A stretch of 64,000 nucleotides of DNA from Podospora bellae-mahoneyi (Eukaryota; Ascomycota; Sordariomycetes; Sordariales; Podosporaceae): contig NC_085881.1 in NCBI RefSeq assembly GCF_035222275.1, forward strand, positions 4,650,001 to 4,714,000, written 5' to 3'. The position numbers and the translations under genes are program-made. Position 1 is the first letter of the stretch. The number at the start of each line of letters is the position of its first letter. Shown piece by piece: positions 55,663-64,000 of this stretch. The notes beneath the pieces were generated by a model. The model was not told the origin of the DNA. It ran no database searches and worked only from the letters and a program-made list of their open reading frames with translations.

Positions 55663-58600
55663 ATACCTCGTGCTGTTTGCTCATGTCTCAATATTCGACA
55701 TACCGCTCTCGATTTTTGGAGCATTGACCAGCCGGAACTTTTCCAAGTCAAATCCTATTAAGTCTCAACTGCCGGAGTCAACTTTTGGGTGTCTGGCTCG
55801 ACACATGAACCGAACCCAAGAATCTAGTTCATGCCGTTTCTTGCCCGTGTCACCATACCCCAAAGTTGGAATCCCGGTCATGCAGTTCAGTTCAAGAATC
55901 CCCATCAGGGCCGCGATCGAAATTTCCACCAAGTTTCTGTTTGTTGCAGATTTACTTGGTTGGTGGTAATATATACCGTATTATATCCCATGTTTTGTGT
56001 GTTATATGTGGTATTTCCTGCTTGAACGATGCTTGTCATTGGGAGGAGTTTAATCTCACCCAACAAGAGAAATAAACTGCGGCGGACTGGATCCTATGCG
56101 GGAGAGGTGGTGATGGTAATCTTGTTTGGTGATTTTAGTTTGGCATTTAGGCTTGGATACGATACCGAAACAGCTACATATATCCGGCTCTTATAGCAGA
56201 CTCTCATGATTTAGCTATGGATGTCGGAGAGTGCAGCCTGGACTTTGAGGTAAACAATAGTGCTATATACCATCAAACGACGCCAAGTAGGTGTGGGTGA
56301 TACCGTTGCAAACTCTATGCAAAACATATATGTATGCAGTTTGATATGCCGTTGCGGATCAAGAGTACATCATACTGCCCACTCAAGGCAACGATTTGAC
56401 TTCAGCTGCCAGTATCCCATGATACTATGGACATCGGTTGGCCTGTCTCATAATCATCACTTTCCTCGCTTCAACCAGATGCTGCCATGCTGTCAAGTGT
56501 CGTGCAACAGCTAGGGGGTTATAAGTCAAGACACCATCAACAGACAACAAAAAACGTCAAAGAATTAAACTCTCCCTGGCTTGATCTGGAGTACGAAGTC
56601 CTGTCCCAAAGCGCCGGCATTGGGACGAACCTTTGCCAAACCACAAAATCCAGTCTGCTACTCCTCCACATCCCACCCCCTTGGGTCAAGCCCACACGTA
56701 TGTCTTTCCCCGCATATTGATGTCATGTTCAGTGTGGATTGTCGCAAAAATCCCCAAACCTAATTCGTACATGTCCCAGACCTTAAAGCAACGTCACAGG
56801 AGATCTGACATTTCGCCCATTATCAAAACCGTTGCCAAGATATTGTGGCAGCATGCCAATGCGAGGCTCAGTCGGTGCTACAGACGGCGGCGGCAAATGG
56901 CCCGACCCTGGCCTCGACCTGTCACAAACAATTGTCGTCTCTTCTTGTAAAAATGAGGTCTCAAATAATGCGAGATAGGCACCGGAAATGTTCCCCTGTG
57001 GCGCTGGACACTCGCACAAAATGTGCCATATGTACGCCGTAGCTCGGTTTACACGATCTTCAACGATACGGATTCCAACATCAAGATCAAAGACTCACGA
57101 TTGTCGTCAGCCTTGTTGTTCAAACGCCCAGCTTGCGTAAGCTTGTTTATCTCGTTCTTTCTGTGACTTGTTTCATGTCGCATCTGCAAACCCCCAATCG
57201 AGAAAAGGGAAACCCCCGTGTGTTGGACATCGAGAACCTCTGGATCGAATGATTGGTGGTTGTCGTGCACGGTCCATCAACAGCAAAAAGGGGGCGCTCT
57301 AGAAACGGATATCGAACGGCTGGGTGTGGCCATATACGTTCACATTTCACCAGCGCGGATCAAGATAACAACGCAGCAGCCAGCCACGGCACAGTGTTCC
57401 CGTCCGCAGGCAAGGACAACGGGATGAAAATGTGCCGTCGCCGTGACGCCCATGGTGGTTTTCCACGCGGACGAATTAAACGACTCGAGACCTTTTGGGT
57501 GATGGTATGTTGAAATGCAAAAAAGGCAGGATATGACCATTCTTGTGTGTTGTGTTCCATGCTGATCACGCTCCCTGATTTTGAATTGCAGGGTGGAGTT
57601 GTGTCTCTCTCGCTTGAGTGCGACATTGGCCAATTGAAATTCGCAATTTTCGTATCCTGAAATGGCCGTTTCCTTCCTTTCCAGAAGCCTGATCAAAACA
57701 CCAGACTTTTCCTGTCATCAGTCGCCTCCCTGCCTGTTACTATCCGTACAGATGGCCACAAATACCGGTATCCGGAGGTTCGGGCGCCGGTTGGTAGAAG
57801 ATTGTAACCGATGCGGGCGGGATCCCTCAGACAAAAGAACCACGTGCCGGAACAGAGAACAGACCAAATGGTTGTTTTCGGTCGTTCTTGTGGTTCTTTG
57901 TGCTCATGCCCGTGCCCGACGTCATACCGCCGCGGGCTGGACAGGTACCGATCAGTGTAAGCTTCGTTGACGTCGCTGCTCAGAACCTGAAGAAGCTCCT
58001 CCTCCTCCGCATTCTCTGGCGGCCGAGCTAGTGCTGCAATCACGGCTACACAATGCAACGCAGAGACGTTGTGTTGTCGAGTGTCCGTCTTTTCCTTTGA
58101 TCTGTGGTCTTGTTTGCTTGCTGCCCGTTGCCCGGTGGCCATGTTCATAGGGAAAAGGGCTATGAAATCGGACGGGCCGAAGTTGACCGCTTCGTGATCA
58201 GAAGACCCAGGAGACAGCATTGATGGCAGGGAGAACTTGGCCAAATCTTGAGATCCCGGCGAGTCCCATTTTCCTAATTCCTGCGAGATTGGTACCCCGG
58301 CCCCTGTCGAGCCAAGCCCTCCATCGACGTCGCCAGACGCTCAAAAAAAAAAAGCAGGCAGCTCGGCCGAGCTTGGAAGTTGGACGAGCTTCCAGGGCGC
58401 CCGACTGGTGATTCCTTGGAATCCTGGCCCACCTCAACCCCCGGACGTGACACGGTTATGTCCACGCCTGAGGCCTCAACTCAACTTTCTTGGTCACCAA
58501 CAAGAACATAGACAGAATCAGACAAACAATGACAGCTTGAGATTATCATGAGGAGCCCAAAATATGCCAAGTCTCGCCCATTGCCGTGGTGAAGCAGATC

Positions 58601-59481
58601 CAGATCCAAGTGGAGACCTGTGCTGTCGCGGTGAACCACTCAGGTCCTGTCGATGCTGGCGGTGCATGCGCACACCCCACCTTTCAGCTTCTTGTGGTGG
58701 TGTTGTTGCAGGGGCGTGCCCGTAACATGGCTAGCGTACCTGCAATAATTTAGCTCCATTTGCCCCTTCCTCGCATGTTTCTGGTGCCGACGTGCCTGTC
58801 TTTTCTGCCCCTTGGATTCTACTTTTCTCAAGCCACGCCTTTCTCTCTCCTTCCCTCATCACACCTTTTTTCCTCCCGTCATTTTGAAGGTCCTTCTTCA
58901 CTTCATACATTCGTTACTGTCAATATTTCTCCCATCGTCGTTGATTAGAAAGAGTCCTCTCGCTCACTCTTTCTATCCCTCATCACGACTTTCTCACCAA
59001 CCAAAACCGAATCCCGCGTCGCGTCCATCCTCCCGCGCCACTAATCAACTAAGACATTCCGGTATCCCGCGACGCCATTGAAGAAAGAGGTGCGTTCCAA
59101 TAGAAGGGGTGTTCTTGACTCGTCTCCCTCACATCCCACTGTGTACCTGCTGCTTTCACCAGAAAATCCTGAATCCGACAAGACACCCGAGAGGAGGAGC
59201 TGCTTCACAGTTGATCAGCGGAAGGAAAGACATCTGCTTTGCGCGCCAGGCCCGCTTTGCGTGGACCATCTTGATCCAATTGCCCGCCTCTCAGTTTTCC
59301 TTCCCACAACTCGAGCTGTGAATCATCAAACTTTTTTGGACTGGTTTCCCCCGAGAACAACACAAGCATTGTAGCACTACTTCTGATATCACTGCACACC
59401 CAACGCACTTTTTATTCATCTTCAGACATTCAACCCACGAGCCATTGCTGACATCGATCCCATTTACTCAGACTCAGCAAA
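55663..59481. other. Longest intergenic region, upstream of the ECM33-like gene
   Basis: 3.8 kb with no recognised gene. Isolated donor-like sites occur (for example GTATGT near 56699), but no chain of exons could be built. The last 700 bp is pyrimidine-rich (CTCTCTTTCTATC types), as in leaders of strongly expressed genes. A leader intron from about 59091 (GTGCGT) to about 59471 (CTCAG) is possible. Confidence 0.5.
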
Positions 59482-60825
59482 ATGCTCGTCAAGAACCTCC
59501 TCCCTGCCTTCGTGGCAATTGGCTCTGCCGCTGGTGAGTTCATGATGCGAACATCTCGTGAAGCCATGACGAAGTGACTGACATGCTATGACACCAGCCC
59601 AAAGCGGCACCTGCTCCATCTCCGGAGGCACAACAACCATCAACAGCCAGGCCGATGCTACTGGGCTTGCGAGCTGCAGAACGGTCCGCGGTAGCGTAGT
59701 TATTGGACGCAGCGCCGGCCCCAGCATTGATCTCTCTGGCCCTGGTGAGATCACTGGCGACCTTAAGGTGGCCGACAATGGCATCATCGAGACCCTCCAG
59801 AGCAGCGACCTCGCCACCATTGGCGGCAAGTTCCAGCTGAAGAATGTCACCAAGCTCACCTCCGTAAGCATGTCTAAGCTCACTGCTGCCAAGGAGATCG
59901 AGTGGGACACCGTCACCAACATCGAGTCTGTCACCCTCGGCCCCGTCAACAAGGTCGACGACATCAGAATCAGCATCACCTCCCTCAGGAATCTCGATGC
60001 TCTCGACCTCGGCAACGTTGCCAACCTCAAGCTTGACAACAACGCCCGTCTGTCCAAGTTCTCCAGCAACCTTCGCACCTTGAGCAAGAACCTTGTTCTT
60101 GCTTCCAACGGTATTGGCGGCATCGGTCTCGAGGTTGAGCTCCCTAACCTCGTCTGGGCTGTTGAGCTCGACATCAACAACGTCACCACCTTCTCCGTTC
60201 CCTCCCTCAAGACTGTCAACGGCAGCGCTCGCTTCGGCTCCAACTTCTTCCAGTCCTTCTCCGCCCCCAACCTTACTGCCACCAGCTCCGGTGATATCTC
60301 CTTCATTGGTAACGCCAAGCTCACCAACGCCACCTTCCCCAAGCTTGAGGCCATTGCTGGTGGTCTGACCATTGCCAACAACACCAACCTCGATGAGCTC
60401 ACTGGCTTCCCCAAGCTCAAGTCTATTGGTGGTGCCGTCTTGCTCCGTGGCAACTTCGAGTCGTAAGTTTTGAAATGTTGAAAGTTTGCTGGACAGCCAC
60501 TAACATGATGGAATTTAGTGTTGAGATGCCCGCTCTCGACACCGTCCGTGGTACTTTCGACGCCTCTTCTTCCGCCGACATTTCCGAGTCTTGCAAGGCC
60601 TTCGACAAGCTCGCTCCTCAGAACCAGGGCGGCAACGGTGTCATCGCCGGTGGCTACGACTGCACTAGCAACAACACCCAGGCCAACGAGGATACCGACG
60701 GCAGCACTTCTGGCAACGACGGCAGTGGCGGCAGTGATGACAAGGACAACGGTGCCGTCGGCATGGCCCTCAACACCGGCCTCTTCGCCATCATCGCCCT
60801 TGCCGGTTTCGCCGTGGCTCTCTAA
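59482..60825 (+). CDS. ECM33: ECM33/Sps2-family GPI-anchored cell-wall protein
   Basis: 407 aa from exons 59482-59533, 59598-60462 and 60519-60825. A signal peptide (MLVKNLLPAFVAIGSAAAQS) is split by intron 1. The body is the receptor-L-like beta-helical repeat domain: CRTVRGSVVI, ITGDLKVADNG, LKNVTKLTSVSMSKLT, FPKLEAIAGGLTIANN, LKSIGGAVLLRGNF, with many NxT/S sequons. A Ser/Gly/Asp/Asn-rich linker leads to a C-terminal hydrophobic tail (TGLFAIIALAGFAVAL) typical of a GPI signal. The family is needed for wall integrity and hyphal growth. Codon use is strongly C-ending, which explains a spurious 467-codon antisense frame. The gene is probably highly expressed. Confidence 0.92.
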
Positions 60826-61585
60826 GACGGGAAGAGCAATGTCTGATTTACGAACAAGGAACGACAAATCTGGAGTTTATGTTGCCGATTAATCGTGGCT
60901 GAGCGCATTTGCATCACACACCCATATCACGCGCAGGGATTACTAGACTTAATACTCTTACCAACATGCTCTTTCCTTTTGACGAACGTTCCTCGTTTCC
61001 TCTCCCTCGCCTGTGAAGTTTTATTGGCCCCCTTTCGCGCAATCAACGAAGTCATGAGAGCAGTCCCCTGGTAGAACTCGACGCAGAGTTTTATCGGGGG
61101 CTAGGAAACGAGAACGCGGCCAAGTGGAAGGAGGATGGTTGAGTAGAGAGGTGTTGGACAGGAGATTCGGTTGTAGTGTGGGCTGTGGAGAATAAGGAAA
61201 CATAATAACTGGGTGATGGGTGGGGAAGAGGATAAACATCGCTCTATGATTTTTGACTGGTTCTAGCGGCGTTTTGTTTATTTGTATGAAATCTCTTACA
61301 CGTTGTAATATCGATGGGGGCCGCGAGCCGTGTTGCTGGTGTCGTATTGTAGGGTTAAAAGCGAATATGATGATTGTCTGTTGAGTTTTGGACTTGGTCT
61401 GTTGCGTACTTGTGTTCAACTGTGACATGGTATTTTTTGGGAAAGGATGTCTCATGTTCATGTCCTTTTCCGCCACTATCACGGTCTCTTTCTGTCTTGG
61501 GGAACGATAGGAATAAGCAGTCTAACAGCACAGCCCTCTCCCTATATACATATTTGCTCGTTGGTTTCGGTACTACTGCGTTGTA

Positions 61586-61615
61586 TATCTGGAGACACCC
61601 AAGTGTCTCCAGATA
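61586..61615. repeat. Perfect 13-bp inverted repeat with 4-nt loop
   Basis: TATCTGGAGACAC, loop CCAA, then GTGTCTCCAGATA. It lies between two convergent genes, about 180 bp past the SPF45 stop and 760 bp past the ECM33-like stop. Confidence 0.9.
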
Positions 61616-61727
61616 ATTGCTGTTTTGGAACTTGACCAAAGTAGAAATATTGTCTCTCGTGTGGTCTTTGGTTTTCCATCCACGACCACCTCTACCTAAA
61701 TTTATTTACACCGAGAGATGTTCCCCA

Positions 61728-61757
61728 CCCCCCCCCCCCCCCCCAAAAAAAAAAAAA
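61728..61757. repeat. Homopolymer junction C17 then A13
   Basis: Seventeen C residues (61728-61744) directly followed by thirteen A residues (61745-61757), immediately downstream of the SPF45 stop codon on its strand. Confidence 0.95.
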
Positions 61758-61792
61758 GAAACTACCATTCCTTTCTCTATGCAGCCAAGTAT

Positions 61793-62635
61793 CTACTTCT
61801 CATAAACGCCTTCCTCAAACTTTTCCGCGTCGTAGAACCCAGCCCGAATGGTGTTTCCATTGAAGATTCTTCCTTCGAGGGCGTTGACTGCCTGTGATAT
61901 TATGTCTTGTCAGCAACACGATCGAACGTTTAGTGTGTTATTGCAGGTGACACTTACCCTCAAAGCCGAAACCTCCTCCACAAACTGGATATACACCCTC
62001 TTGTTCTCCCCCAGCCTTTCACTCTGATCAATAAACAGCCTCTCCACCCTCCCATACTTTTCCCCGCACTCCTCCCCTATCTCCTGCCCCAGCCCAGCCT
62101 CAACTTCAGCGGCCAGGTTGGGAATGTTGAGGAGCATATCCCTTAGCACCACTACCCTGCTGATCTTTTGCCCGGCGTTGTTATTGTTGTTGTTGTTGTT
62201 GTTGTTGTCTTGTTGCGGCTGTGAGGGAGTGGAAAGTGACTTGGGGGCAATGATGCGCCCCTGAGCAGCAGCCGGATCCCGGAAGCCACCGCCTTCCGCG
62301 TCGGATTTCTTCTTGCGTTTGAGAGGCTGGACGGACAGGGCGGAGGTGATGCCGGAGGAGGAGGCGCCGAGGCCGGTGCCGGCTGTCCAGCCGTATTTGG
62401 ACATTAGCTTGGTTGCAAAGGCTTTGCCACGGGTCTTTTGTGGAAGGGAGCCGACCACGTTGATGGAGGCGTAATCTACGCCTTCGTGTTCTTCGGGGTC
62501 GGAGTCGAGGTCCATTGCTTCTGGGTCGGTTGGGGGTGGTGGTGGTGAGTATCGGACGGGAGCACGAGATATGGTTGCGGTGTCGGTGGGGGGAGGTGGT
62601 GGTAAGGGGCTGGAATCGGGCGGTGGTGGAGGGGG

Positions 62636-62693
<58 letters not shown>

Positions 62694-63500
62694 GACAAGG
62701 CCAAACGGCGGGCGTACGCGTCGTCACCGGTTGCGTCGTCTGGTATACTTGCTGCTGTTCTTGGGGGTGACATGGGCGGCGGTGCAAAGTTGAACGAGGT
62801 AGAGGGTGCGAACTGGCTGTTCATGCCCATTCCTCTGCGGTCTGGCTCGTCTTCGTCCTCGTCAGTGTAGCGATCCTGGCTTCGTGACTTGCGTCTGTGG
62901 GCGTAGAGGATTTCCTTCCACTCTCTTACTTCCCGTATTCGTTCATCGCTTCGGAGGTATTCTTCTACGTTGGTTGGGCGGGCGGGGTCGTAGGTCTCGT
63001 CCCAGTTTGTTTGTTCCCTTTCGTCGGCCTTTTTCTTCTTTTTCCTCCTGCCGCCACGCTGACGCTTCTCGTTGGAGGCGCTGTAGAGGTATTCATCTTC
63101 CTCTGTTGCTGCCCAGTCGGCCAATGTGCTTCGCTGTGGTGGTTGCGCTGCTGCTGCTGCTGGGGCACCTGGTGATGCTGATGCTGAGGGGACAGCGGGG
63201 GGAGCTTTGGGAAAGGATGGTTTCGGTTTCGCTGTTGGTCTGTTGACTTGTGGTCGGCGGAGCATAGGCTGAAAGCGTAGAGCTGTTCCATAGGTTAGCA
63301 AGAATACAAAGCTGAGTCTGCGCAGAGGACACACCTGGATCTATCGCCTTCTTCGGGGGAGGCGCATTGTTGTCTTTGGACTCGTTCTGATCTTTGGATG
63401 CAAGCGCGGGGCTGGAGCTGCTGTCGCCGACTGGATCAAGTAAGTTGGCATATAGGGACATTCCGCCCCCGCTAGGACGCAGCGGTGGTGGTGCTGACAT
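61793..63500 (-). CDS. Splicing factor 45 (SPF45/RBM17) homologue with poly-Q and poly-N tracts
   Basis: 529 aa from exons 63335-63500, 61958-63282 and 61793-61891 (introns 52 and 66 nt). The N-terminus MSAPPPLRPSGGGMSLYANL is followed by FQPMLRRPQ and a Lys/Arg-rich segment. Then come WDETYDPARPTNVEEYLRS, a pure 19-CAA polyglutamine run and a polyproline stretch. The G-patch begins near residue 340 (GKAFATKLMSKYGWTAGTGLG). A ten-residue poly-Asn precedes the C-terminal RRM of the UHM type (VVVLRDMLLNI, YGRVERLFI, RVYIQFV, and in exon 3 ALEGRIFNGNTIRAGFYD). SPF45 binds ULM motifs of SF3B1/U2AF and helps choose 3' splice sites. The G-patch plus UHM order identifies the family. Confidence 0.9.
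62636..62692 (-). repeat. CAA(19) coding repeat, polyglutamine in SPF45
   Basis: Nineteen uninterrupted CAA codons (TTG units on the plus strand), followed by a proline run. Confidence 0.95.
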
Positions 63501-63839
63501 CTTGATGGACCTATGTCGAAGTGGTTCGTTGTGAAAGTTGATGCTCAGCCTTGCACGCGAGGCCAACGTGGATGCAGCAAACAATTGGAGATGGCCATTG
63601 AGGTGCCAAAATAGTGGGTCCAGCTGCTACTCTTTTAGTGGAGGCCCTGGGAGTACGGAGTATACGTGCCTCTTTTAAGTATGCTTGTTCTGAACCTATG
63701 AATCAACCGCAATGAAGTCCCATACATGCAAAATTGTTATGATGCAAGGGAAATTGTATTAAGGACGTAGAGAGTCCATAAAAATATATGTCATCGCTCA
63801 AAAATATCCTTATTCATCCTACTCAAACCTCAACTATTC
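63501..63839. other. 5' flank of SPF45 gene and 3' flank of helicase gene
   Basis: 339 bp, AT-rich toward the helicase stop. Nothing else is seen. Confidence 0.6.
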
Positions 63840-64000
63840 TTAGGACCTCTGCTTCGGGACCTTCTTGCCTTCCATGGCTTCCACGTCTTTCTTGTCATAG
63901 TAATGCCCTCCAAACTCTGTAAGCCACTTGGGGTCAATGGGGATGACACTCCTCACAAACTCCTTGCTCGTCACCACCAACTCGTGGTAAATAATGACCC
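63840..64000 (-). CDS. DEAH-box RNA helicase, C-terminal end (partial)
   Basis: Only the last 53 codons are in the window; the gene continues past the right edge. The fragment reads VIIYHELVVTSKEFVRSVIP, then DPKWLTEFGGHYYDKKDVE and ends KKVPKQRS. This is the end of the OB-fold domain of DEAH-box splicing helicases (YHELV-T-KE-R and the WL...HYY segment). HYY followed by a KK-PK tail is most like Prp2/DHX16, but the ATPase core is outside the window, so the exact member cannot be told. Confidence 0.75.
   Translation of the reverse strand, partial: VIIYHELVVTSKEFVRSVIPIDPKWLTEFGGHYYDKKDVEAMEGKKVPKQRS

Larger units (their letters stand above)
60826..61792. other. Intergenic between convergent ECM33-like and SPF45 genes
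   Basis: 967 bp of 3' flanks. It contains a perfect 13-bp inverted repeat at 61586-61615 and a C17A13 homopolymer junction at 61728-61757, just past the SPF45 stop. Confidence 0.65.

Noticed and set aside
57693-58244. 183-codon minus-strand frame in the long gap
   Set aside because: No recognisable domain, no coherent splice partners, and mixed composition; treated as chance.
59464-60867. 467-codon open frame on the minus strand
   Set aside because: It is antisense to the ECM33-like gene and crosses its two introns. Same codon-bias artefact.

Overview
The window is nuclear DNA from a filamentous ascomycete, most likely a Sordariomycete close to the Sordariales. It carries monocistronic genes on both strands. 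Their introns are short (about 48-125 nt, two longer) with GTAAGT-like donors, CTAAC/CTGAC branch points and YAG acceptors. The proteins include filamentous-fungal forms of ATG2, ANP1, ECM33, CtIP/Ctp1, MCM2 and a cytochrome b5-acyl-CoA dehydrogenase fusion. The species cannot be fixed from this sequence alone. I saw no transposon, CRISPR array, tRNA or rRNA gene.

Layout from left to right. An Mhp1-like leucine-rich-repeat protein (-), ribosomal protein L5/uL18 (-), a HAD-family hydrolase (+), MCM2 (-), a UBR7/Mlo2-type UBR-box protein (+), dihydroorotase (-) and an MFS transporter (+) fill the first 20 kb. A USP10/Ubp3-type deubiquitinase (-) and a CtIP/Sae2 homologue (-) follow. After a 2.8-kb gap come a seven-knuckle CCHC protein (CNBP/Gis2 type, +), the cytochrome b5-acyl-CoA dehydrogenase fusion (-), a flavin amine oxidase (+) and ATG2 (+). 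A very small three-exon gene (-, 53 codons) lies just downstream of ATG2. It is followed by a mitochondrial carrier of the NAD type (-), QCR7 of complex III (+), an ANP1-family mannosyltransferase (-), an AlkA/MAG-type DNA glycosylase (+), an ECM33-like GPI-anchored wall protein (+), an SPF45 splicing factor (-) and the 3' end of a DEAH-box helicase (-).

The genes do not form a cluster or pathway. They are mostly housekeeping: translation, replication and repair (MCM2, CtIP, glycosylase), ubiquitin signalling, splicing, autophagy, respiration and wall biosynthesis. Several neighbours are divergent and share one short promoter region: RPL5/HAD, MCM2/UBR7, dihydroorotase/MFS and carrier/QCR7.

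Points most worth a second look are: the unannotatable-by-length 53-codon gene, with an alternating CG/TG tract between its branch point and 3' splice site; the HAD protein with an ARL tail and an altered first motif; the cytochrome b5-ACAD fusion; the RVxF motif in the LRR protein; first coding exons that hold only the start codon; repeated ACCCTAA elements near promoters; and a perfect 13-bp hairpin between two convergent genes. No clearly new multi-gene system is visible. All exon structures were read by eye from splice signals and reading frame, without alignment or transcript data.
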